From Datnioides undecimradiatus (lineage: Eukaryota; Chordata; Actinopteri; Lobotiformes; Datnioididae), in contig WARS01000033.1 of the NCBI GenBank assembly GCA_008933995.1, positions 5,511,787-5,575,786 of the forward strand: 64,000 nucleotides of DNA, in the 5' to 3' direction. The notes below the pieces were generated by a model, which had not been told where the DNA came from, searched no databases, and was given only the letters and a program-made list of their open reading frames with translations. Made by a program: the position numbers and the translations under genes. Of this stretch, positions 24,217-34,110 are shown piece after piece (position 1 is the first letter of the stretch; every line of letters starts with the position of its first letter).

Positions 24217-25221
24217 CAGTGTTCTAAAGGTTTTTTAAACACTTTTTGTTGGGTCTTGCATTTGTTCTCTGTAAAGTCACAAAACAATACTAGAGGCAAT
24301 CCTCTGCAGATGCCCTGAACAGTCAAGCACCACTTTATCGGGTGTAGTTTTAGCCCCTTTAAAGTTGATATTTCCTCTGGTCCTCAGAAGAGGACCTGGA
24401 GCCTCTTGCCTACACTGTATACTCCTTTCCCAGTCAATGAAAATCCCATTTGTTATTATGACCATAGTGTTGTTTGATTTAACATGTTCCAACTGTGCTC
24501 TAACTGTCATCTTACACCACTGCTACAGGAGACTCCAGAGCTATTTTCTCCCCATTTTTTGTCCCACTGGGGTCAATTTCTTCTTGTTAGCTGTCTTTCC
24601 AAGCTGTCAGATGGCCTCTCTGTTGTTGTCAGCCACATTTTTTTCTCTATCCGAAAAACCCCAAAAAAACCCCACATCAGACAAATTTGGACGAGACAGT
24701 ACCAGTAGCTCTGGGATCTGATGTAACGTTCTAGAGCAGTTGCATAAGGTATAGAAACGTGAAATATGGAACATGGTATCCTAGCATGGTGTTGTTGTGT
24801 GATCAGCAGGACTGTCAAAACTCCAAATGCTGGAGCTTTGCAAAAGCTTGCAGAGGATGAATCAGTGTAATTCTGTCATTTCTGGTGTAAAACACACCAA
24901 CAAACACTCCAACACATGCTCAGCAAATCCCCCAGGCGTTCAGTACTGATGAAAAGTAGCTCACAGTTGGGACTCTCTGAAGTGCACCAGTACGGCACTT
25001 CACTACTATTTTTGATCATGCTTATATCACTGAACCCTGATCAGCGGACGTTGAGCACACAGTGTTTAGCTAGGAACTAATTCCTTTACACACAGCACAC
25101 AATGAACCCCCTGAAACTCCAAACCCCCACAGTCTCAAATGTTAACAGCAACTGTTTATACTCTGAACTACTGAGATTTCCTTCCATCATAGGCCCCTGG
25201 GAGGATAGGATTCTCCCTCAG

Positions 25222-25305
25222 CCAGCTGGAGAGAGAGGCACAGAACAAAAAGAGAGCAAAAATGAGGAAAGGAAAGAGAGAGCCGAGGAGAAAGAGCACA
25301 AAGAA
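25222..25305. repeat. Purine-rich (GA/AAAG) tract
   Basis: Nearly pure A/G on the plus strand with GAGAGAG and AAAGAGAG units. On the minus strand it is the pyrimidine stretch that gives the Leu/Phe-rich shadow peptide downstream of the 25.35 kb donor. Similar patches lie at about 41086-41120, 43885-43932 and 45940-45980. Confidence 0.6.
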
Positions 25306-25350
25306 ACCAAAATCCCTTCCCTCTGGGGACAGACTCTCTGGTGTCTTTAC

Positions 25351-25564
25351 CCGAGTCTTATCTGATGAGCCTTTGGAGGATAAGAGTGAGGTTCTCTCCA
25401 GGATGCCTGGCAGAGGGAGAGATCCTCTCGGCTCGGTGGTCAGAGTCGACCTTGCATGACAGACAGATGGGTAGACAGCGGTGCTGGCAAGCATTACTGT
25501 CAAAATGAGGCAAGAACAAGGTGGGATGGCTCTCATCAGTGGAGCTGATGGCAGGACTTAAAGT
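25351..25564 (-). other. Exon-like segment with start codon and signal peptide (candidate first coding exon)
   Basis: Reading the minus strand, a pyrimidine-bearing acceptor (CCTTGCAG) ends just before 25564. An ATG lies at 25536, and an open frame of 62 codons runs to a good splice donor, CGG|GTAAAG, at 25351/25350, leaving phase 0. The predicted peptide begins with a short polar start, then a hydrophobic core (residues about 9-21) and a plausible signal-peptidase site near residue 28 (VCHA). A polar, proline- and serine-rich stretch follows. This is what the first coding exon of a secreted or single-pass membrane protein looks like. Residues 31-44 (TLTTEPRGSLPLPG) resemble, from memory, the pro-region of the type II cadherin CDH12. 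However, type II cadherins would be expected to carry the KRGWVWNQFF mature N-terminus in the same exon, and it is absent, so the family is not assigned. The base at -3 of the ATG is C, a weak Kozak context. No matching downstream exon was found in the window. It could be a chance frame. Confidence 0.28.
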
Positions 25565-26448
25565 CTGCAAGGAATCACGCTACCAAAACCTTGTGGGATA
25601 CAGTTGCATGCTGCCCATAATTGAGTTGAAAGCATTACTGAATATTTCATTTGTGCAGTGGGAATTGGATTCTTGAGAGCTCAGCAAAAGCTAAGTGGGA
25701 AAGGGATATTTTTATTACAGCTAATGATACTTGCATTATGCCTAACCTTCATCTGGACCCATTTCGCAAATGCAGTTAGTTTCAAAACCACAAAAACATT
25801 CATTAGGCTTAATTTGTGCAAATCTGTAAACAAACTTAAGTTTAGTCGATTTCAAAAGGCCAGTTTATGAATCAAATCTATTTTGCACGCAAGCACTCCA
25901 GAGTCGGCCAATTACCATCAACTTTGTTCTCGGGTCAGAGCATCACTAGAGGCAACAGGGCCGCTCATTAACTAGCACAGTTAAAGGGAGCTCCAGGACT
26001 CAGCAGTGAGCTCAAGGCCAGCCATCAGTAAGCTGGAGTTCAATGGGCCGACAGCCTCCCCTGCATACCGAGCACATACTGCGACCCAGAGAGAGTAAGC
26101 TCTATCCCTGCTAATCAGAAACATTTCTACAGACCCCAAGATGAGAGGAGGTCTGGTCTACAGTGACTTGACTCCCTATTCTTCATTCCCTCACTCACAC
26201 TCACTCTCCTTCCCATCCTCTCCCATTGGAGTAAATCCAGTGGGACTGGAGGACCCAGCCAGGAGAGAGAGCTAACTGGCTTTGCTATTACGCTGTCTGT
26301 CACAGGGGAGCTGGTGGGCCGCTTAGCCCAGCTGGAGCTCAGTGATCCCTTGGCTCTTAATAGATGAATCCCCACCAATGGTCCTTGGGGGTTCTTGTCA
26401 AAAAGGTAAGACTAAATGACACCAACAGTGTTGCATTGTATTTTGTCC

Positions 26449-26492
26449 TAAATAAAGCCTGTAGTGCAGATCAGCACTACAGGCTTTATTTA
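26449..26492. repeat. Perfect mini-palindrome, 19-bp arms, 6-nt loop
   Basis: Arm 1 is 26449-26467 and arm 2 is 26474-26492; each reads TAAATAAAGCCTGTAGTGC on its own strand, with no mismatch. The spacer is AGATCA. Pairing ends abruptly at C/C on the outside. An AATAAA sits in the plus-strand arm, but there is no gene to terminate. It has the same build as the palindrome at 14.6 kb, including the TAAAT outer end. Confidence 0.95.
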
Positions 26493-26593
26493 CTCAGTGA
26501 ACCCCACTAGGTATTAAACACACTGAAATATTGACCAAAGCATAAAATGGAAAGTTTAGGAATCACTAGAGTGGTAAGATATCCTCTTTTGGG

Positions 26594-26750
26594 GACCATG
26601 AACGTTTGTAGAATATTTCATGGAAATTCATCCACTAGGTTCTGGAGATATTACAATCTGGACCAAAGAGGTGGACTAACACAGCTGTGTTAGGTGGAAA
26701 TATTAACCTGGAGACTAACATAACTATCCATAGAGCTAAGCTGCTAGTAG
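26594..26750 (+). mobile_element. Fish interspersed repeat, unnamed family, copy A
   Basis: The segment GGGGACCATGAACGTTTGTAG... with TTTCATGGAAATTCATCCA and GGACCAAAGAGGTGGAC lines up with 50236-50320 at about 60% identity over roughly 60 bases without gaps. It also resembles a very common teleost repeat (...ATGAATGTCTGTA...TTTCATGGCAATCCATCCA...GGACCAAAGTGGTGGAC) that I know by pattern but cannot name with certainty. Two copies in one window are direct evidence of a dispersed family. Confidence 0.5.
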
Positions 26751-27285
26751 GCAGGAGGCTCTGAAGACATCATTTAAGCTGGTGGTATGTTAACAGTCAT
26801 AGTTAAATTGTCTTTTGGTCCTCAGCAGCATGGATGGAGTTGACAACACAGCAATTCAGCAAAAAGGTCTTATTGGTTTCCACTGTCTGAAATAGTAAAT
26901 AATGGCAAATAGCAAATAATGTAAACCAACACTAACTATTTTATTTATGGAACATCAAATACTGTATACCAAATCAAAAACTATTCACACAGTTTACCCA
27001 AGAACATTTTGTTTGTTGTACACAATGCAAGTGTTTGATGGGGTAAAATATGATATTATTAGTCAAAATGAGGTATCAGTGAGGTCTAATTTCATAACCA
27101 TGGTCATGTAAAAGCTCTTCTAATCCTGGGGCTCTCTGAGGATAGGAGGTGCTGATCCTTAGACAGAGACTTCCTGTATACAGTACAAATCTGCAGCATG
27201 ATGACTTTTAGAGTGGAATTTCAATTACAAACTCATTTACTTTCAAGGTCGTGATTTTCAAAGTTGATGAAAAACTTCAAAGGGC

Positions 27286-27302
27286 TTTTTTTTTTTTTTT
27301 TT
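27286..27302. repeat. T17 homopolymer
   Basis: Seventeen T residues. It could be a retrotransposed poly(A) tail on the minus strand, but the adjoining sequence shows no recognisable SINE or LINE body. Confidence 0.85.
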
Positions 27303-27740
27303 ACACTTGAATCACTTCCAAGGTTTGTGCAAATCCTATGTACATGCCTTCCTCATTAAGCAAGCAAACAGAACAGGGTAATAATTAAATCACTCTAATT
27401 TTGTGATTAACATTTCTCCTGTTCATGCTGAGTCTACGTTATTTTGAGTTCATATTTTCCTCAATAAGGCTTACTAATTATGCAAGAAAACAAATACAAG
27501 GATTATGGCACTCCTGTGTGTTCTAAATGGTCTTTAAAGATTCATTAAAACAGATTATGTCTGATTAGCACATTAAAATAGGACAATGCAATGATTTGAA
27601 GTCAAACAATCAACAAAATCAAGGATTGCATTGCATCGTTACTGTATACTGTTGTGTTACATCACTCAAGATCAATGTTTGTCCCCATTACTTCAGTCAC
27701 GTACCATTAGAAGTGCATACAATGTGACTGATGCTCAGCT

Positions 27741-27757
27741 GATGATGATGATGATGA
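27741..27757. repeat. GAT trinucleotide repeat
   Basis: Just under six uninterrupted GAT units. A similar short ATG/GAT run lies near 63357-63372. Confidence 0.8.
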
Positions 27758-28924
27758 CAAACAAACCTGCTAGCCACTGCCCTTGACCCGGGGAAAATGT
27801 CTCCCCATCTGACGGTTAAATCCTTGACCTTTTATCTTTAATTTAGCTATTCTCTCTGGTACCATCTCAAGGACATGGAGGTCATCCAACAGCCTACATA
27901 GTCCCTCTTTGTGAAAAAGCAGGTTGTGGGAGATCCCAGTGACCTAAATAACTGTTCCTGCTGTGATCTGAGAAGCTTTATTTCAGTCAGCCAACAATCT
28001 GGAACAGATTTTCCACGTGAATACAGAGCATGAACAGGGTAGATATTTGGTATCTGACCACGTCATTCCACATATGCATACTCCAGACTCCTGCAGATCT
28101 GTGCTCAGTCCTGAACAAAACACATCCAACCACTGCAGACAATATACTATCTAGTACATTGTGATGGGTGAGTCTTAACATAGATAAAGAGACAGTCACT
28201 ACTTGTGAAGCACTGATAGGCAGCAAATGATATATATGGCAATAGTGTAAACCATAAAAAAGTTAATTACAACATGAATAATAGTGTAACCTGTCACATG
28301 AATCCATTGCTTTAAGTTGAAATATGTTTATGAGTGTGTCTGTATATAAAATATGCATAGTGTCTGTCCACTGTGTGTGACATGCCATGTTGTCTATGAG
28401 ACCAGTAGTAGCAGGAAATGAATATGTGAGCAGGTCTTTGCAAGGCAGCAGCGATGTTTTCATCCTAAAAGCCATTATACAATATTACCATCTGCAAATA
28501 ACCCAGTAGACCATGAAAGCAATAGAAAACCTATCCAAACATCAAACAATAAAACTGCATTTCCAAGGTAAGAGTCCATGGCTAAGGCAAGTGTAAAGGC
28601 AAAAGCCAAAAACTCTCAAATGTGAAAATGAAAGCATCACAATGCCAGATAACAACCAAGGCAAGTACTTAATTCATATGTAATACAATTACAACACATT
28701 GGTTGTTGGGATAGCAGCAGTGTAGAAGAAGAAAATAGCAGCTAGAAGTTACAAAACATCACCTGCACGCTAATAAGCAGGACATCACTGAAACAAGCAG
28801 TGGAAATGTAGCCTACTATCACCAAGCACACAAACACAACTCAGTAGAACCAACACACACAGATCCATGCATATCAGCCCAAGGCGCAAACAGTTATCCT
28901 ACCTTGGTGAAGTGAAGCTGCATT

Positions 28925-29326
28925 TCCTGTCATGATCCACCTACTGACTATTTGCACTGTTTACCTACGGTTCACCTTACTTGCACTACTTGGCACTACT
29001 TTGCACACTTGTACCACCTCACAGATACATAAGTTACACTCAATTTTGTGTCCACACTTAACCCTTCCACATTGTTCTGTTCATTTGTTTATCTTGTAAA
29101 TTCATAGCCTTATTTTAGCTTACTTAGATTTTATCCTATTTATCTAATTTTATTTTATTTTATTTTACCCCATGCATGCTTCTTATTATATGTTACTTAT
29201 TTTTATGTTTGATGTATGCACCAAACCACTAAGGCAAATTCCTAGTAATGTGAAACCTCTTCAGTTACATGGCAATAAACACAATTCTGATTCTGATTCT
29301 GATTCTGATTCTGAATTCTGATTCTG
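28925..29326 (+). mobile_element. 3' end of an L2-type LINE (untranslated tail)
   Basis: The plus strand has the characteristic layout of a teleost L2-clade 3' tail. First come repeated TTGCACT boxes (28950-29010), then a long T-rich TTTATTTTATTTTA tract (29140-29165), then ACCACTAAGGCAAATTCCTAG (about 29224-29244), GGCAATAAA and ATTCTG repeats. No reverse transcriptase reading frame is visible upstream, so this is a 5'-truncated insertion, the usual outcome of target-primed reverse transcription. Non-functional. Confidence 0.75.
29284..29326. repeat. ATTCTG hexanucleotide tandem repeat (LINE 3' terminal repeat)
   Basis: Five perfect ATTCTG units, one extra A, then two more units. It directly follows AATAAA at 29274-29279, so it is the terminal tandem repeat of the L2-type LINE tail annotated next to it. 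It is not an independent microsatellite. Confidence 0.9.
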
Positions 29327-29554
29327 GCATCTCAGTGAGAGCAAAGGCTGCAGTCCCAAGGCGCCAGAAGTAGAGATGTCTGCTTCTGGGCTGAAGAGGG
29401 GTTGAGGTCCACCACTAGGAGCAGCGCCAGCACCCTGCAGACCGACAGACAAAAACAACAAACATGATTGCCCTGTTTGCAAGGGAGCTTGTTTCTGAAA
29501 TGCTACATGAGCAGTAGCTCTAACAGCTTCCACTCTCGTAAAGAAGAAATTATG

Positions 29555-29710
29555 GGTAAAGGGTGCCCCATGGGTGTATATTACAAAACTGCACCGTCCA
29601 CTGTTTGAGTTCAGCTGGAGGACCTTTGCTGCATGTCATACCCATCACTTTCAACACTAATGTCTACCTTTATGCTGTCCAACAAAGATAGAAAATCCAG
29701 AAAAAGAACA
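29555..29710 (+). mobile_element. tRNA-derived SINE (degenerate)
   Basis: The plus strand shows a tRNA-like head (GGTGCCCCATGGGTGTA...), a decayed B-box (GTTTGAGTTCAG near 29604-29615) and the signature body GGACCTTTGCTGCATGTCAT at about 29619-29638. The pyrimidine-rich part leads to CTGTCCAACAAAGATAGAAAA near 29675-29695, equivalent to the usual CTGTCCAATAAAGGCAAAAA end. The head-body-tail order fits the abundant fish SINE family with a CTGCATGTC core. It is inserted shortly downstream of the L2 tail. Many point changes suggest an old copy. Confidence 0.6.
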
Positions 29711-29714
29711 TTTG

Positions 29715-32700
29715 AAAAACACCTGAAAGCTTAATGCCTAAATTACAAACTCTGTGTTGGATCTGAGTTGTCAAAAAGTCTAAAGACTGATACCTTGTGT
29801 CTTTTCCTAAATACTTCTCCTCGATTTAAAACAGGCATGTGGTCAAGGAAAGTAAAGAACAAGATTCATTAGGGCTCAGGAAAAGATTGTGCTGCCACTG
29901 CAAGAGACTCTGACTGCACTTACACTAAGGTGCTGCAAGGTATTGTTGGACTGTGTTATGGTCTTGTGCTAAAAGAGATAACAAGGGAGCACTGAAGCAC
30001 CGTTCCTTTGCATTTAGAGAATTCAGTCGCTTATATCACAGCTGCCAACTAGGCACTTCCGCATCATTTCACTCAGCTGGGAACCTTCCTAAGCCAAAAA
30101 GACTACTCAGCCTCAAATAGAATAGAGTCATTGTTAATGTAATTAGTAACACCTGTGCTTTTCCTACTGTGTTCTTACTATACAGTTATGACAGGAGGTC
30201 TAATCAGGATCAACAGACTAAGTGAAAACACCTGTGGAGGTGTACTATGAATACACTGCCTAATTTCCCAGTAAACAACACTCTGCTAATGACATGATTA
30301 CATCATCGCTGCAAGCCTTTCACAAACTGATTTTAGGTTATGACCAAGTTGTAGTTATAAACAGTCGTAGCCAATTAAATTGACTTCAGCCTCAGTTACT
30401 CCCATCAGTATGAGACCTGAGATGTGCAACAGCAAAGAAAGTAAGAGGTGCATCTTTCCATGTGAATCTGACCAAATGTATTAAACACTGAATGTTAACA
30501 GTTATTACACATTGTATGTATTCTCTGAAAAATGAGTACTAGTGATTCTAGCAAACGTCTCTGGACTCAGCTGTGCTGAAACTTTATCTGTCCTACTTCT
30601 CTTGTGTTCAACAGGAATTAGAGCTGCCTCAAGGCATTCTATTGCCTGCAGCATTGCCAAGGCAAAGAAACCTCACTTCACTAAAGAGCAGCTGATCAAG
30701 AAAGAGGCTTGGCGAAGAAGCAGTGAGCAAAACACATGCAGTTCTTCTCCCTTAAAAAGGACGACAATGCTGAAATCAGACTTTAGTGGCATGCGGTGGC
30801 AGGAGTCGAAGTCACACATCACACATACATAGTCGCACATATTTGCATACACAGGCTCTGGCAAGCAAACAGGAGGTGAGAATGACGGATTTTATTAAGA
30901 GAGACTTTTCCAAGTGACTGGCATCCACATTTTTACTGAGTCATATGGTGTCCAGGAGGATGGAGGAGGTGGATCTTAACTATGGGAGCTGAAAGAGGAG
31001 GTTAACACGTTCCTTGACAACAAAGACAGTGACGTGTGACCGTCTTTCAGGATGTGCTGCGGCCAGAAAGACTGGTCTGCTCTGTTCAAGGTGCCTCTCA
31101 CTAAAACTTAACACATAACCCAAGGTAAGCACACCACAATACTAGTTTCACACCTGTACTTATATGAAAGAAAGCTACATCAGATTTCTGGGTTGGTGGT
31201 ATGTTTTTCTCTGACCATTAACACAATGAACTTCCCTACAGTGGGGAATGGAGGAAAGACAGTGTTCAACACATGACAGTACTGCAAGAGCAGTGATACT
31301 GCATTCCTGACCACCAGAGAGTGAACTTCAATTGATTGGGTCTCCATTTAGGTTTCTCCAAGTGCTGATTCAGGGCTTACTTTTGCCTCAGATGAAACCT
31401 TCTAGTGACACTTCATGCTAGTAATGTGAGCCAGATGCTTCTTGACACCTGCGCACTCACACAGTTCGAGGATCCCTCTTGCAGTGACAGAGTTCTCCAT
31501 CTCGGCTGTGGGTGTTATGATTGAACTTGGCACTCTGCACCTGTGTGAGTCAGATTCTGGCATACCTGAAGGACAGGTACTGAAAAGCTGAGGCCAAAGT
31601 GTTACACATGGCCTGAAAAAACTGAGCTGTGTTTACTCGTCAGTCATTCGTCATTCTTTTCCTTTTCCTTTTCAGAAAAACAATGAATGAAATTAATCTT
31701 ATAACAAGCTGTTTTGTTTGTTATTTAAATGAATGCTCAATAAAAAAAACTCTGCTCACCTGCCGAGTACATACAGGAACTACTGCAGTAGTGCATTGAT
31801 TCTTGTCAGCCTAAATGCATTTTACTGAATCAATTCACTTGATAAAAAGCCCTGTCAGTCTTGTGGTTTTAGCTGTGTGTCATTGTCCTGCAATGAAAGG
31901 CCACACTGTCACCTGATGGACAGGATCCAGTTCAGTTTTCCCTGCATGAGGTTGGCAGCAGGAACCAAATTCTTGGTCCTGTGCCGCTTTTGCTATGTAA
32001 AAATATCACAGGCTAAAATTAACCACAGGGCCAATGACAGCCGTATTTAGAACAAAGCATGTGTTGGCATGGTGTTCCATTAAAAATAATTATCTCACAT
32101 AGGCTAAGAGACATTACGTGATGTAAAGCCATTAAATGGGCTACATAATGTTGTGGTACTAAAAGACACATTTTGTGCCCTGACAACAGTACAATGTTCA
32201 CAGCTCTCCAACACTGTCTGTGGTCTTAGTGGCTTGAAACAACAGAAATTAAGTGGCTGGAACACTGTCAGTGGAAAAGGCATCAGCAGACCATTAAGGA
32301 CAGTTTTCTCTACTTTGATTAGATGTTTTTGCTCAGTGGGTAATCGGCGCGCTGTGTGGTGATGCTTTCAGCATGAAACAAGAAACTTACAAAGCACTGT
32401 CTCTGCAGCCAGTTGTAATACATACAGAGTCAAGAGTCTTGTTCTGAGATGAGAGTGCATGAATGGAAGAATGTGGACAGTAACATGCCTGCAGACTAAC
32501 ATCAGCATGATGATATGTGGTATACTGTGACGCCATATGTTGGCTGGGACTGCTGCCGGTGGGCCCATATGAAGTATGGGGAGCAGAGTAATTGTTTTCT
32601 TAATGACATAAGACAGGAGAGGAATGCTCAACACGCTGGCAAGGAACAAATGTAGGAGTAGCACGGCCTCGGAGCTTAGGTGTCATTCAGTGAGAATGAG

Positions 32701-33850
32701 GGCTGATTTTCTGGTTGGGTACCAGTGTAACCAGGAGCTAACTGCATTTACACCTGTGCTCCCTCAGCCTATGAAGACATTTTATTTCCTGACAATACTA
32801 TTACAGAGAAATATATATGAAATCCCGGCAGTGGATGTGTAACTTCTATTATATAATATTAAATTACATGCTCTGTAACTGAATCTCCAGATAGAGTAGA
32901 TGTAGGTAAGTTAATTCATTCTCCTTACCATATTTCTTCAATCTATGCCCCCTGTAGATCTCAGTGGCCACATGGTACCAAGGCTCAACAAGTCATTCTC
33001 TACATAGCCATCATTTTTCATCCTTTACCTGATCTATAGCCCATGAGTTAATGCTATCTTTTAAAGGGTGGGGGCAGACTTTATATGTCTCAGGCTCATG
33101 AACAGATCAAATCAGTTTTTGCATAATCTAATAAACCATGACATCTACCCATAACTCTAATGATGAACAGATCACTGTAAGCTGATATCATATGACAGGA
33201 GAGCTGTCATCTAAGTGGTGCTTTCAATCCAGCCGTGGTTTCATACGATCTCTGTCTCCTGATCTAAAATTGTATGTTCCAAACAATATTAAATTATTTT
33301 TACTTACGATTGACTGAGATTCTCCACGAAAGAGAGTGAAATATCTCTACTATTGGATGAACTGTGATGAAATTTGTTTTAAAAGTTTATGCTCGTCTTG
33401 GGATGAATTTATAACTTCTATGATCCCTTCCCTTTTCTGCTGTGGTGCCTCAGCTGTACTTCATGGACAGTGCTAATAAGCAAATGCCAGCAGGCTACCA
33501 CACTAATCTAAGATGGTGACCATACCAAGCAGCCCCTGCCAAACATCATCATATTAACAATATTAGCCAAATGACAGCCTCTAGTAACGTCTAACATGAC
33601 TGTAGACTCAGTCTTGTGTCATGTATCTTTGTTTCTTCTATGATCAATCACAAGTGCACAGCCAATAATTCACTAGAACCTTAATGATGGCTGTAAAGTG
33701 CATGAATCTTAATGCAACAGCAACATCCCCACCAAACTTATCCATGTGTATTTTCTGCAAATCCACCATCCACCAAGCCAGACAGATGCACCTGAGTGAT
33801 GTAGGTGACCGCACTATCAGCATCCATTCGTTCCACAATGAGTCAGCCCA
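29715..33850. other. Non-coding DNA, no clear elements
   Basis: One stretch at about 30980-31040 reads ELKEEVNTFLDNKDSD in one frame. This faintly recalls a hAT transposase segment, but it is too short to call. ATTTGCAT, a perfect octamer, occurs at 30841-30848. Otherwise nothing specific. Confidence 0.35.
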
Positions 33851-34110
33851 GATAACCAGATGACCATCACATTGAGGCCCTGGACCCCCCTGACCTGGCT
33901 CCCATTAACCCAGACACAGGCTCAGCGAGACAGAGAGAAAGAGAGATCACAATCATTACCCTCCATCAGCGCTATCTTCATCTCCTATCACTCATGTCTG
34001 GCCAGGCCGGGAAATATCACTTGCTCTTTCTCCCTCTCTCTCTCACCTCCGAATGACTCTGTAAAATCTGGCCAGGTGGTCGGGTGAAGGCCATTACGTT
34101 GGGCCAACTC
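33850..34110. promoter_or_regulatory. Enhancer-like unique block
   Basis: Unique sequence with AATCATTACCCTCCATCAGCG and GGGAAATATCACTTGC, and ATCTGGCCAG/GTCTGGCCAG repeated at both ends (34003-34012 and 34067-34076). A short CT-rich stretch lies between. No coding sense. Confidence 0.28.

Larger units (their letters stand above)
23570..26448. other. Non-coding DNA around the 25.4 kb exon-like segment
   Basis: Includes an A14 run (23906-23919), the AC/TA microsatellite and the purine tract. Frames over the microsatellite are artefacts. 25.9-26.4 kb is unique and moderately complex (GGGCCGCTCATTAACTAGC), possibly another weak conserved block. Confidence 0.4.
26750..28925. other. AT-rich non-coding DNA
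   Basis: Contains a T17 run and a short GAT repeat. 27.36-27.70 kb is AT-rich with many TAATTA-like words and could be weakly conserved. No frame with domain content. Confidence 0.4.

Noticed and set aside
24084-24326. Val-Cys and Thr-His repeat peptides at CA microsatellites (also near 36.6-36.9, 52.8, 59.2 and 60.7 kb)
   Set aside because: Translations of microsatellites, not proteins.
25168-25350. Hydrophobic, membrane-like continuation of the 25.5 kb minus frame
   Set aside because: This Leu/Phe-rich part comes from translating the reverse complement of the purine tract and lies beyond a good splice donor.
26451-26456. AATAAA as a polyadenylation signal
   Set aside because: It lies inside a perfect palindrome, with no transcript or coding sequence upstream.
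30980-31040. Possible second hAT transposase fragment (ELKEEVNTFLDNKDSD)
   Set aside because: Only about 16 residues with a loose resemblance and no supporting flanking motifs.
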